Below are positions 31,171-42,445 of a stretch of 64,000 nucleotides of DNA, one piece after another. Every line of letters begins with the position of its first letter. Position 1 is the first letter of the stretch. The stretch is from the NCBI GenBank assembly GCA_964017125.1, contig OZ024902.1, positions 55,099,245-55,163,244 on the forward strand. The letters run 5' to 3'. Under the pieces are notes generated by a model. The model was not told the origin of the DNA. It ran no database searches and saw only the letters and a program-made list of their open reading frames with translations. The position numbers and the translations under genes were made by a program. This DNA comes from Flabesymbios commensalis (taxonomy: Eukaryota > Annelida > Polychaeta > Terebellida > Flabelligeridae).

Positions 31171-31801
31171 TTAAGTGACTAACTTCACAAAGTTTTACTA
31201 TTACTTGATAAGACTAAGACTAAGTTAATGACCCTCATAATATTAATACTATAATAGTCATATATGCAAATGAGCTGTTCATAAGAGCTCGTTTGTTTTC
31301 TGTATGATAAAACGGAGCTAGTCAGACATGTCAGAGGTTCGGATAATCTGATAACATCACATGCAGTGATAAACTTTTTTTAACTTTAAGAAGTTGACTG
31401 TTCAAAAGTCAGTGAGTGACTCACCCAGTCACCTGGTCACTGACTCAGTGACTGAACTCTACGAGTCTTGACGAAGTGGAACAGGAAGACTTGGCACTTT
31501 GGCCTGGCATAGCTTTATTATATAATGATATAATTACACTTACTACCCTAGTGCATAACAGTAACAAGTACATGAATTAAACAACCTCGATAACTTAGTC
31601 AATACCCGATATTCAGTTAAAAAAGAGTATATGTTTGTCGAAACAAAAAGAGGATTTCGGTGCCATGTTTGTTTACAGCTCAGTCTGTCAGAGATAGCTA
31701 GCCCTGGAAGCCGACTGATTTTTACCTTTTGATATCTACAGGTGTCGTATTCTGAGCAGACTGAGGTTTCCCCCGTGCTGAGAGTTCCCCTTCCGCCCAT
31801 C
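31171..31801. other. Intergenic
   Basis: 31405-31465 is a short GTCACTGA/GTGACTCA simple repeat. No gene is supported. Confidence 0.4.
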
Positions 31802-31812
31802 TGCGCATGCGC
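31802..31812. promoter_or_regulatory. NRF1-like palindrome
   Basis: TGCGCATGCGC is a perfect NRF-1 core, which in animals marks housekeeping promoters. It sits in a locally GC-richer 250-bp patch (31740-31990). A 153-codon minus-strand frame overlaps it but has no domain. Whether a transcript starts here is unknown. Confidence 0.35.
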
Positions 31813-32339
31813 GACCATGAGCGGAACGGCTGGTATCACTCTGGCTAGGATATATATTCCCCCTGCCTTCCCTATTGACCACTGTTCCCACAAAGAACAG
31901 GGGCTCTGCAAGGAGCCGTTTTGTGAGACATGATGCAGTGGGCGATCTCTATCATAGCACTGCAGGAGGCGGAGTCTGGTCTTAAGCAATGAGCTCTTTA
32001 TCATTAGGCCTACATTGCTAGCTTGGGTGATGGCACGGGGGACACGGATGTTTGGCTAACGATGACGGTTCATGATGGATGTTTCAAACACACTGCTCAG
32101 AAAAGCAGAGCACATCTCAAAAGGGTCAGTCCTTGCCCTTTACTCTGGTGGCTGGTCGCTCAAACGGCTGTTTCTTTATGGTTCAGCAGCCCTGCCCTGG
32201 TTCCTTGTCTCCTGGACTTCTTGCCTATGCTTGTACAATCACCTACCTCACCAGGTGAAAAGAGAGAGGCACTATAAGGTTTATACCAGAACTAGTGCAT
32301 AATCCTGCGCGCTCCTCTAGTAGGGTTTCTGTATTCTAT
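31813..32339. other. Intergenic, no recognised gene
   Basis: Overlapping open frames of 76-84 codons on the plus strand at 32023-32302 show no domain and no supporting splice sites. Confidence 0.4.
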
Positions 32340-32905
32340 TGACCACAATATAGAATGTATAATATATAATACATAAAATACATTAAGTAGTTTTTATTCC
32401 TATATTGGTAGAGAAATGTTGTAAATGATTTTCTGTCTAATAACTATAGGACTAGTTTTAAATATATTTTTTAATGCATTTTATTTCAAAATTCAAGTCT
32501 TAATGAACTGTTGTTATATTGATTATTTTTATCACATTGTTACATATTGAGGGGGGACACTCAGCCCAGCTAGTATGTCATATAGACTAGCTATTTTTAA
32601 ATTCATTTTATTTCAAAATTCATGTCATACCAGGAAAATTCATGTCATACCAGGGGGAACACTCGGCCCAGCTATTTGTTTAATTCATTTTATTTTACAA
32701 TTCATGCATAGGCTACTATAAGGGAAAACACACAGCGAGTGTATGATATAGACTAGCTGTTTTTAATTTCATTTTATTTCAAAAGTCATGTCATACTAGG
32801 GGGGAACACTCGGCCCAGCTAGCGTTTCCTACTTCATACTATTTCAAAATTAATGTCTTACTAAGGGGGAACACTCAGCCTAGCTATTGTATGACATAGA
32901 TCTGG
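32340..32905. repeat. ~100-bp minisatellite, GGGGGAACACTCGGCCCAGC
   Basis: About four to five diverged units of ATAGACTAGCTATTTTTAA, TTCATTTTATTTCAAAATTC, ATGTCATACTAGG and GGGGAACACTCGGCCCAGCT. A related array is at 59560-60215. Confidence 0.8.
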
Positions 32906-33584
32906 GGTGATTGCTAGTAGTAGTACTTTTTGCCCCCATCCGGGGAGGGTTATTAGGGATCTGTTCCGTCAGTTGCATGCTGTATGGCATGGTACTGAAG
33001 CACTAGTCTACAGCAATTATCCAAGGGAAGCTGCAGCCTCCTCGTATCTGGCCATAATCTTCGGGCGGATTGCCAGTGGCATACCCTGGTTTCGCCGCTC
33101 AACTGCGGTGCTAATGCAGCTCTCGCATCAGTGCTGGCCTGGTGTAGGCTGTGGTAACCTTAAATAACCGGCAATAGCGTGTTTGACATTGGGTCTCTCA
33201 CGTGGGATGAATGGAGTTCCCCAGAGGGATTTATCCTTCCTATTGTATACTCTAGGGACTATCCGACCCGAGGATAGCGGAGCTGCGCGAAATGAAGTTT
33301 CAGCATTAAATTGCACAGCGAAACCCTAATCTCCGGCCGTCTGGTCATGTCTGGGTGTAGATCCCCTAGACATGCCCAGAACCCCTAATTATCGGGCGAG
33401 CGAAGGAAAACGCTCTCAATAACCCACCATGCCCTATCACCCCTACCCTCACATCATCATCTGTACATCATTTCATCTCATCAATTGACTACAACGTTTT
33501 TATCGTATTACAATGTCACTTAAAAGACTTTTTGTGCGGAAAAGTGACGTAAAGCAATGATTTACTACTACTACTACTAGACCC
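32906..33584. other. Intergenic, nothing recognised
   Basis: It includes a short ACT run at about 33560-33580. Small frames here have no domain. Confidence 0.4.
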
Positions 33585-34065
33585 ATCACATAGGTATTCA
33601 AATGAAGCAGAAAGAGCTAACTAAGACATTTGTGATTATTTTAAATTGAAATAAACCCTTTGGCCTCCATCATTTATACAAAATTAATTTAGCGCTTTAA
33701 AGGTTAAGGCGTTAACTCTTAAAGCTTGTTAGACTATACAAACCAAGAGACCAAAGTGTTTTTTCAATTTGAAATCATCAAAAATGTCGGACCAAGTGGT
33801 ATTCTACCCCCGACCAATCGAAGAGTGGTTCAGCCTGTCACATGACGAGATCGGCCAATCACCGCCGTTATTCAGTTGTTATTATAATTAGGGGGTAGAA
33901 TACCAGACTTGGTCCGAAATGTCTCAGATAGCTCTTTCCGCTTCATTTGAATATCTATGTTATATGGGCCTACGGCCTTATGAATATGTTTACTCTTTCA
34001 GTGCGGGGAACAACTTTAGACCTCAGATTTTTACATCTAAAATCGATTCCCGCGGGTTACAAATA
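33585..34065. mobile_element. Two head-to-head TTAA-family MITE pieces
   Basis: 33585-33716 is the inverted half of the element (GAAAGAGCTAACTAAGACAT, CCTTTGGCCTCCAT, TTAGCGCTTTAAAGG). 33717-34065 runs the other way (GAGACCAAAGTG, CAATTTGAAATCATC, then GCGGGGAACAACTTTAG and GATTCCCGCGGG). The second is interrupted by the 129-bp insertion at 33788-33916. Confidence 0.6.
33788..33916. mobile_element. 129-bp MITE inserted in another MITE, 6-bp target duplication
   Basis: The ends CGGACCAAGTGGTATTCTAC and GTAGAATACCAGACTTGGTC, then CG, are inverted apart from a CT indel. AAATGT flanks it at 33782-33787 and 33917-33922, and removing it restores the host MITE sequence seen in sister copies. Confidence 0.8.
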
Positions 34066-34197
34066 CATGTATGCCTAAAAAACGAAAAAAATGAAGTAGT
34101 CTCTGAGTTACGTCCATTTTTGAAAAAAATGGAATATAATTGATAGCAACTAAACAGGCATATCGACTGATGTTTGATATGTTATACTCACGTAAAA

Positions 34198-34338
34198 TTA
34201 ATAAACCTTTTCAATTCCTTTTTTTCCAAACGTTTTCAGCATTTCTCCGAGGTTTTCCCGTACATCCATGCCACTCATGACCTCGTCCACCGCCTCCGCC
34301 GTTAGAGGGCGCTCACTCAGTCTATCCCAATCCTCCAT
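34198..34338 (-). CDS. Candidate 46-residue reading frame or first coding exon, unknown family
   Basis: ATG in a strong initiation context (AAACGCCATGG) opens MEDWDRLSERPLTAEAVDEV and MSGMDVRENLGEMLKTFGKK followed by GIEKVY and TAA. The composition is charged and helical and locally GC-richer than its surroundings, which suggests a genuine coding exon. TTTATAATTTTAG just upstream could be an acceptor. Two exits are possible: a weak donor at AAAAG/GTTTAT before the stop, or the strong GTGAGTAT donor after it. I do not recognise the family and no partner exon was found. Confidence 0.35.
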   Translation of the reverse strand: MEDWDRLSERPLTAEAVDEVMSGMDVRENLGEMLKTFGKKGIEKVY

Positions 34339-34563
34339 GGCGTTTCTAAAATTATAAACCAGCTATATATCATATCTGTAAAAACTACTTTTTTGGAGTA
34401 AAATCCGCTAGTAGGGTACCGCAAAGCCGCGTTCACGTATGTATATTACGAATAGGAACGCGACATCTGAGTAGCCCACTGTAACGATGGCAAATCTGAC
34501 ACAGTGCTCACACGCGTACATATATCGATCTTTTATCACTCTGAATATTTAAAAATAATAATT

Positions 34564-35109
34564 TAAAGGGACCCCTTGGGATGAGACATTTCAATGCTGT
34601 CAATTTTGAAAATGTAATTTATATGAAGCTATATAGCCTACTGATCTTAACTAAAAATACGAAAAAGTCAAAAAACAATTTTAAAGCACCGAAAACGAGC
34701 GAAATAGTTGTATTTCCAGGTCGTATATTGCCATGTAAGCAAAACAGGTCAACAATATTAAGCACTTTACATCACATATTCCCACGTATCAGACGGTAAG
34801 ATCAGAGCAGTCGCTGCTAATTGGTGTCTCATAGTCAGGACACGGGAGGACACACCTGCAGCACTGATTGTCTACCCAACGGTGGGCCGATGCCATCAGC
34901 ATGTGGCCCAATGATGTGAAAACATTCAATCGTCCTTTAGGTATACAAATAGTTTGTTTGGGTTACTTCTGGTTTCATAGAAATGTTGATTAAAAATATT
35001 TGTAAAAATATGAAAATTCCGAAAAAAATAAAAACATGATCCGTGGGATATTCTACTTCAGTGCGGAGCTAAAAACGAAAAATTGATGGCATCCCAAGGG
35101 GCTGCTTTA
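34564..35109. mobile_element. 546-bp TIR element, CCCCTTGGGATG ends
   Basis: TAAAGGGACCCCTTGGGATG at the left and CATCCCAAGGGGCTGCTTTA at the right are inverted with three mismatches. GTCAATTTT and AAAATTGATGG extend the match. No ORF with a domain. Confidence 0.65.
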
Positions 35110-36446
35110 GTATTTAATTAAAAAAATTGTACAAAATCCATAGATTTTTTTCAAATTTGGAAAGAATGAGTTAAATTAAAACACATTTACTGAGTATGAG
35201 AGTATTTAAAATTAATATTCAGCTTTTAGTCATCTATGCGTATCTCTACTTTAAACGATTATTCACATTACATTTCAAAATAGTGATGTAACTAATTTAA
35301 AACCTAAAGCTGTACACTTTTGGTAAAACAAACCAAAATGACAGAATTGACACATGTCTCTCTGAATTCAACCGGTGACTTAATGACTTAATGTTTTATT
35401 GATGACATTTGAGCATGCACATACCCATTTAATATATGTATATACTTTTTAAAATTTATTGTATTTATTGCCATTGTATTGAAGTCAAATATGGAATATT
35501 ACCAGTACCAGCTGTACTTTATAAGCAATTGGTATAAAGCAGTACGGTGCATATTTAATTTGCCTCCTATGTGTTATCGTAGATTTGTTTACCAAATAGC
35601 TAGAGATATATCAGTTGAAATGCAATTGTTGTGTAGATTTGTGATTTTTTTCTCAATTGTATGAAGAATAATAATAATGTTTTAAAGATGTGTAGTTCAT
35701 TAGCCATTATTGGAAGCCGGTCACCAGCATGTAAAAATTAAATTTTATTAATTCATAAATATATTATACCACGAGAAATCATTTAATTACTATGGATCGT
35801 ATTATCATATAAAACATGTAATGACACAACATATATGATACATCTACCATTACTTTCTTTTTAAATTGAATCGCGAGGCACTAGGTCAACAACCCTAAAA
35901 TCTGGAGAAATAATGTTAATACTGAATGAACAATTGTGCTATTAGCTACTACAATTTTATAACTAATGCCATTAAATATTCGTTTTCTCTGGTCGGACTG
36001 GGGGTTAATTTAAGATGTCCATTGCTGGTGGCATTTAATAGGCGGGTCACTGTGCATGTGACTGGATTATTCATTAGGCTTACTATACTAGAGACGACAA
36101 CGAAATTCAAGCACATAATCATCTGACGGGCTTTGATACATATCGAGTGTTTCATTTATAGTTCAACAATTTGTAATTTACGACTTTTAGCTTGCCGTGC
36201 AAAAGCAAACAACAGTAATTTTTCACTTTTCAGGTAGATGTAGGCTGTTATTTCTGGTCACCTTTTTTTACAATCGCGATTAGTGCAAATGCTGTTTTTC
36301 TGTCAACAAACACCTTTTCAACTGTGATTTACCAAACAAAAAGGCAAGGCCACCAAGCATCACATAATAGCCTAAAATGTAAATCTTACCAATGTATAAC
36401 TCTCTTAATATTTTCAGTCTTGAGTGTCCCAGCTATTACTATCAAT
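35110..36446. other. Intergenic, nothing recognised
   Basis: 1.3 kb of AT-rich sequence without a supported exon or repeat. Confidence 0.45.
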
Positions 36447-36760
36447 CGGGTTTTAGGCCACCTTTGTGCACATATAGGCTAAACTGGGCCAGGAGAGCCT
36501 CCTGAGGATGGTGAGATGATTGAGATGACACTGTCCTCCAGACACAGGATTCGAAATTCGAGCCCTGGCGGTCTGAGGCCGAGCACGCTACCTCTCGGTC
36601 ACGGAGGCTCCCCACAATACTGACTTTCACACGTGGATGGGGAAGAAACATTTTTGTTTCTTTCAAACGCCGAGACCGGGAACCGAACCCCGAACTCTGG
36701 AATGAAAGGCAGCGGTGCTAACCACTACTCAGGGCCCCCGCCCCTATTACCATCAGTGAT
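36447..36760 (-). mobile_element. Dimeric tRNA-derived SINE
   Basis: On the minus strand, a first tRNA-like head (GAGTAGTGGTTAGCACC as A box, GGGGTTCGGTTCCCG as B box, about 36671-36755) is followed by a linker with AAGAAACAAAAATGTTTCTT. A second head follows (GTGACCGAGAGGTAGCGTG and GGGCTCGAATTTCGAATCC, about 36535-36620), then the tail AGTTTAGCCTATATGTGCAC, AAAGGTGGCC. The same order occurs at 57057-57335. Confidence 0.7.
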
Positions 36761-36827
36761 GTAGCACGTGACACTACTGGTTTATCTTATCATCGGTCAC
36801 ATATTGCAAGTGATAGTAGACTATACT

Positions 36828-36934
36828 CAGCACACACGATACATTGATACAATTCTGGGTTAAGGTTTGGGCCGACGTCGGAGACGGCGGGTCAACATTC
36901 ACCCAGCATTGGGTCAATGTATCGTGTTTGCTGG
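36828..36934. mobile_element. Hairpin MITE, CAGCAAACACGAGA family
   Basis: CAGCACACACGATACATTGA is at the left and TCAATGTATCGTGTTTGCTG at the right, around GGCCGACGTCGGAGACGGCG. Confidence 0.75.
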
Positions 36935-37051
36935 CTACGTGCATCAAAGAGTAAAGAGTAGTGTACATATATGTTAATGTCCTGCACTGCACAAGTCCAT
37001 CACACATATTTTAACCTTTGTAAGCCTGGATATGTTCTCCTGGAAGATATT

Positions 37052-37270
37052 ATGTGTCTTGACTTTGGTAAAGCCGTTGATTATATTCAACACGATCTTA
37101 TAGTTCACTTTAACACTTTTGGTTTCCGCAGCAATAATTTATTCGCGTGAATTACTGCATTTTATTCTGCAATCTGGTAAATTACAAACAAATAATAACA
37201 ATTTTAGGCAATGGTCAGAATATTTCTCTGTGAGATAGCATTTGGTTTGTTGTCAAAAACTTGTTAGACT
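37052..37270 (+). mobile_element. LINE reverse-transcriptase scrap
   Basis: 37052-37147 reads MCLDFGKAVDYIQHDL and NTFGFRSNNLFA before a stop, matching the LDFxKAFDxVxH catalytic block of non-LTR reverse transcriptases. The following sequence has stops in all frames. A short, old fragment. Confidence 0.65.
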
Positions 37271-38157
37271 ATGACTGAATACTTTTTTCAAATATTGATA
37301 AATGTGTGGTAATCAATAAATGTGGCAATTGGTACAAGGATAAAATTACTAGCGAATTCACGGTTAAAACATGTTTCTGTTTCTTTCTCCCCCCTGGTGC
37401 TATAATCATAAATGTGAGAGTTTAGTGCGCATTTAAATTTATAAAAGTAATCCGAACGTGTGTTTTTAAATAATTTAAAATTCAATTTTAGTTGGTCATG
37501 TAGGTGTATAGGCCTATCAATTGTTATTAGATATTCAATTTCTAAAGGATATATATATGTGAAAAGAGATTGCCAGTAACTGTCGGCGATATATAATAAT
37601 ACCCGGAGTAAATAATGTCACAAAATGAAATGTTGAGCATTCTCGTCGTCTATCATTCAAAAATCATAAAAATATTTAAACAATTCTGACAACCCCGCTC
37701 AGCATTTTTGTGCAATATTAGATTTTGTCGATAGTAATAACACAGTCATTATATCTACCAATATGTTATATAAAAACACACACCCTTGAAATGACCTTGT
37801 ACATGTTGTAAGGCCACTCTCAGAAAGGGTGCCCTCAGTGTATGTCTGATTGCTCTGATCGTCTTTAAAATAGTTTATTTACATGTTTACCTTGTAAGTT
37901 CACCAGGGTTAGAATATAATTATAGGTTATATACTTGTTATGTTATAGACTGTTTCAATTGACACACTATTTCACGTTTGACTATGTGGATAATTTTATA
38001 TAAAGCATTTTGTAAGGTAAGTTGACACACTATTTCACTTTGATTATGTCAATAAATTTTATAAAATATTTTTGTGTACTAGATACAGCAGGTTCTGGCT
38101 CATAGATGTTATATTATATTTATTATTTATATTTCGAGCTGGTGTTATTTTAAAACC
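37271..38157. other. Intergenic with a small tandem duplication
   Basis: GACACACTATTTCAC at about 37960 and 38021 marks a ~60-bp duplicated unit (37960-38075). No gene. Confidence 0.5.
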
Positions 38158-38357
38158 CGCTGCTTCAGTGCTGCGCCAACGTCTCAAGCATTGGCCCAGC
38201 ATTGAAGCAGAGTTGAACCAACAGTGACCTTCATTATTTCACGTTTGAATACTGAACACGAGACATTGCCCTGGTGCTGGTTGAGAGACGGGCCGACATC
38301 GTAGACGTTGGACCGTCGCTCTGCTAGGACCGGGTCGATGCAGGTGTATTCGCTGGA
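38158..38357. mobile_element. Two degraded hairpin MITE copies
   Basis: 38158-38226 has GCGCCAACGTCTCAAGCATT and GCCCAGCATTGAAGC. 38257-38357 runs CACGAGACATTGCCCTGG to GGTGTATTCGCTGG with CATCGTAGACGTTGG at the centre. Confidence 0.55.
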
Positions 38358-39111
38358 TCATCACCATTGTAGGGCCTACATTGATATGCTTACATTCTCA
38401 CCCCTCGTCTCTACACCTCATTTTTATGCATACTTAGCATATAAACTGACGAATAAGCCTCAAGGGCTGGGTACTGGAATTAAACTGATTAAATTATTGT
38501 TTTTGCTGTATTTTGTACTCGTCAGTATAATAAACGAATTGAATTGAATTGTATGTCAACAGTAACCTTCGTGTACATCGATCGGTTCATTCAAGAGTGA
38601 GATAATAATGATAATGCTAATCAATTTTATAAATTGCAAACAACTGTAAAGTGTTTTATCTGTTTATAGGAAAACAGTTTAGTTTACAGGTCATCGACGA
38701 GATTACTACAGATGTAGCCCTACATGAGGGGGTATGATAGGCTTACTACCTTAACTGCGGGGGGGGGGGGGGGGCGAATCGTGTGAAATATAGTAATCAG
38801 CCTCTAAAATATGCCATTCTAAAATTTACCTAAATGTGAGTTTGCATAATAATGTCATTACAGTCAACTGGTCAGAGTAATTTGTAATTTGAAAATCTTT
38901 GTAAAACCCAGACAATTTCTGTTTGTTTTCACTTATATTTTTGTAGATTTTTTTTCTGAATATATTACAACAAAATGTTCTGTTGAAATTTATTCTACGT
39001 TGGGCCATTTTAGACCGTATGGCTGTATTGACTGGACTAAAACTGGAGCAAGTGCCTATTTAATGAACTGGTATATACACACTGATATAGGGAACCTAGT
39101 TTGTTAGACTT
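38358..39111. other. Intergenic with a G run
   Basis: A G run of about 16 at 38759-38774. No exon supported. Confidence 0.45.
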
Positions 39112-39830
39112 GTGTTGCGTGTTTTTCGCTGACTGCGCATGTATATTCTCAACGCATTGTGTAATCACACTTTGCAAGTCACAACAACCCTGAAAATTTC
39201 TTGAATTTGAATGAGCATTTTAAAGTTGAAAAGGTTAGCCTATATTGCATCATAAGCAATGCAGTAGGTTATACATAGTATTGACATTTCAAAATTAAAA
39301 TTAAATTAATGGGTTTTTAGGAGGTGGCGTAATAATTAGCAATTTACTTGTATAGCCCCGACACGTGTGGAAGATTAAACAGAATTTTAAACTGAGGGTT
39401 TCAGCCACAGATTGTGTCCATACAAAATCGTGGGACATTTCGTTGGATGATCGTAATAATGTTTATTATAATCAGCAGCATTTCAGCTACACGATTGCAT
39501 GATCAACTCATTTTCCGCACATTCATTAAAACGTTATGGGAGTTTTTTGGACGTTGGGGTTGAGATTGCTCTCAGTCACCGCAATCTTGGAAAACGTTGA
39601 TTTTTTCGGGAAAAACGAGTACAGCAATCCACGGCCTCAGAGAGGGCGTCAAGGCTAGCAATTTACTACGTGTCAAATGGTCGATAACAGTGAAATTTCG
39701 AAATTAAAACCAAATTAAACTGTTGGGCTTATAGAGGACGTCATAATTAGGCATGTCAAATGTCGGATGATATAATTATTGCTTGTGAAATCAGAAAAAG
39801 CAGACGTCATATAGAATAATGCTTACATGC
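39112..39830. mobile_element. Broken copies of the ACTTGTATCGCA MITE family
   Basis: GTGTTTTTCGCTGACTG, then a partial ATGGGTTTTTAGGAGGTGGC, and later CAAATTAAACTGTTGGGCTT, ATAGAGGACGTCATAATTAG follow the family order. ACAGCAATCCACGGCCTC at about 39622 resembles the loop of the 5-9 kb hairpins. Confidence 0.45.
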
Positions 39831-40189
39831 CCGTCAGCTATTTCAGTGGGCCCAAAAATGGGGGGTTCGTCCGAATCCCTCGAACCCCCCCCCCCCCGGC
39901 TACGCCCCACCATAGGCCCTACCAATTTTATAAATCTAGGTAAAATAGCTCACAAGTGTGGTTCTTAAGTTATTTTTTCCTTTGGGGATGACAGGATGGT
40001 AACAAAATATAATATGAAACACCCCGGGTATATGTTTGGATATCAATTTTATGAATCTAGGTCAAATAACTCATTAATTGATGCTTATCACGCCCATTTT
40101 ACCACTTTTTACCACTATTTACCACTTTTGAGAGGGGAGGGTTGAAAGTGACAGGCCCAACTGCGCCCGAACTTAAAAAGTTGACAAGT
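39831..40189. repeat. C run and GAATCTAGGTCAAATA repeats
   Basis: A run of C at about 39886-39898 is followed by two units of AATTTTATRAATCTAGG and TMAAATARCTCA at 39927 and 40046. A third unit lies at 41033. TACCACTTTTTACCAC repeats briefly at 40105-40130. Confidence 0.55.
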
Positions 40190-40985
40190 TTAAATTTGTG
40201 TTATTTAGACTGATATCATCGTAAATCTATATTATCTTTCTTCACCCTCCATTTGAAAGAGATATGTACCCGATAAGTGTGTATTTCGGAATGTTCATAC
40301 AATTAATAACAACCATCCCTTTATTAAATTGGCTTTGACCAAGCCGCTGGGGTCTAGATGAGGGGTCCGATGTTGATTGTTTTTTTTTCTTTGAAAAATC
40401 AACACTGAGGAAAATCCCTTCCTTTTTGTCACTACACCAGCCACGAACATCCCATCAATATAATCTGTATATTTTGGCGATGTTCACGATGTCTTGCAAA
40501 TTTAGGTGTGGTGAACCTTTGTGTTTCGAAAAGTGAGACTCGTTGGGGAAGCGCCGTTAAACGGGGATTTCCCGATGACATTGTAGTTAAACTAGCAACG
40601 TATATGACGATCTGAGACCTTACATACTTATCCTAATACGAGTTAAGAACTTTTTGTCATAGATTACGGCTAGTAAATTATAAAAAAAACTATCTTCAGA
40701 AGGAAATAATCAAATTGTTGACTCGAAACAACTTTCCTGTCAATCTTGGCAAACGAAAAACACCCCATTGAAAAACGGGTGGATCTAAAAGACAAAAATG
40801 TAATGACCGACATTTTGTCATAATTCGTCTTTTTCGAAACCTGATCACTTACGTTGCCAACGGATGTTTCTAAAAGTTGTAATCTATCGGAATGTTGCCT
40901 TCACTCATTCAAACACTCAAAAATATAAACAGCACTAAAACAAAGACATGCCATTTGCCTGGGCACGGGCCTTTAAAGGGAGGTC
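40190..40985 (-). repeat. ~800-bp dispersed repeat, inverted copy 2
   Basis: Reverse-complement relative of 23690-24530, roughly three-quarters identical by eye, with several indels. It carries the same TAATTTACTAGCCGTAATCT and GGGATGTTCGTGGCTGG blocks on the minus strand. Confidence 0.7.
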
Positions 40986-41178
40986 GCCGATTCTTTTAAA
41001 AGGTTTTTTTAATTTTTTCTTCGATGCTAGCTACAACTTTTATGAATCTAGGTCAAATAGCTCAAATTATGGTTATTATCCCTATTTTATCCTATTTACC
41101 TTTTTTGGGTTGAAAGGGTGGCTAAAAATTAATACAAATAATTTCAATGGATTCCGCAGGTGCTGAAATGGGTGACAG

Positions 41179-41470
41179 TCAACTCGTACCCATGCCAACT
41201 CGCCCCATGTCAACTCGTACCCATGTCAACTCGTATCCATGTTAACTCGTACCAACAATAGATGTCAACTCGTACCACAAGTGATGTCAACTCGTACCAC
41301 AAGTGATGTCAACTCGTACCCAACTAGGCAGGTATCAGATGATGGTACGAGTTGACATCTCTTATCACACAACACATGTCAACTCGTACCCATGTCAACT
41401 CGTACCCATGTCAACTCGTATCACTAATAGATGTCAACTCGTGCCATCGATAGATGTCAACTCGTATCAA
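41179..41470 (+). repeat. GTCAACTCGTACCCAT minisatellite, forward array
   Basis: About thirteen forward copies of ATGTCAACTCGTACC, spaced by 2-14 bases, with a single inverted copy at 41343. It is the mirror partner of the array at 42795-43110. Confidence 0.9.
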
Positions 41471-41669
41471 AGCTAATTCCGGAGGATAATGAATGCAGGT
41501 TATATATAGCATTTAACATGATTTTAATTCTGTATGTGATACCGAGTAAATTGTCGTGTGATTTTAGCAAATTAACCATCTTGTATATACATGTACATAT
41601 ATTCTATCATTTTCATGACAAATAAGACTTTTCTTTATGTCAATAAAATAGCTGTCTCTATCATGTCTA

Positions 41670-41820
41670 TGTCTGCTACATTTGTGCACAAATAGGCTAA
41701 ACTATTGAATCATTACGAGTGTGCGGTGAAGAATTTTTTTTATTTCTTTGAAACTTGAAGGCCAGGGTGGGGTTCGAACCAGCGACCCCAACTTTCCAAT
41801 GCACCAGGGCCCGCCCTGTA
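41670..41820 (-). mobile_element. tRNA-derived SINE, single head
   Basis: On the minus strand, GGTGCATTGGAAAGTTGG and GGTTCGAACCCCACCC form an A/B-box head. The linker TTCAAGTTTCAAAG and the tail AGTTTAGCCTATTTGTGCAC follow. The second head of the dimeric form is missing. Confidence 0.6.
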
Positions 41821-41931
41821 CATGGACAGGATTTTACATATGACCAAATGTTACCTATTTATTCAGTTATTGGGTCATTAAGTATCACTAACATATAAAT
41901 TTAACCAAAAACACTTGAGAATTATTTGTAT

Positions 41932-42180
41932 TTAACCCTTACAGCGCAGGGATCGACTTTAGACGTCAGAATCTGACGTCTGTAGACGTCAGATCCAGAC
42001 GTCTGAAGTCGATCCCCGCAATGTGGGAGAAAAAGTATTTCTAGTATCCGCAGACCCATGACATGGGTATTGAAATAAATCGAGAAGAGCTAACTAATTA
42101 GACATATGTAATGATTTCAAATTGAAAACACCTTTGGTCTCCATGGTTTACACAAAAATTATCAGCGCTTCAAGGGTTAA
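41932..42180. mobile_element. Complete TTAA-flanked MITE
   Basis: TTAACCCTTACAGCGC is at the left and GCGCTTCAAGGGTTAA at the right. The long palindrome at 41941-42025 has GGGATCGACTTTAGACGTC, then CTGACGTCTGTAGACGTC, and the inverse. It lies between the two opposed CAACTCGTACC arrays. Confidence 0.75.
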
Positions 42181-42281
42181 TGCACTGATATGTGATACGA
42201 ACTTTATCTTTGAATTGATACGATATTTTATTAATCAATGATTTTGTTACAATATTTTGTTGACTAATTATTTTATTATGA

Positions 42282-42445
42282 TCATGTCAACACGTTTTGC
42301 CGGGATAACAAAGTAACACTAATTGTTCAAAGTAACATAAGTTCAAAGTCAACACGTTTTGACGGGATGACAAAGTAACACTTGTTCAAAGTAACATAGG
42401 TTCAAAGACAACGAGTTTTAACGGGATGACAAAGTAACAAATTTT
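42282..42445. repeat. ~70-bp tandem repeat
   Basis: Two and a half units of GTCAACACGTTTTGACGGGA, TGACAAAGTAACACTTGTTC and AAAGTAACATAGGTTCAAAG. Confidence 0.8.

Noticed and set aside
31543-32004. 153-codon minus-strand frame
   Set aside because: No domain or conserved-looking segment, and codon use is like the surroundings; probably chance in a GC-richer patch.
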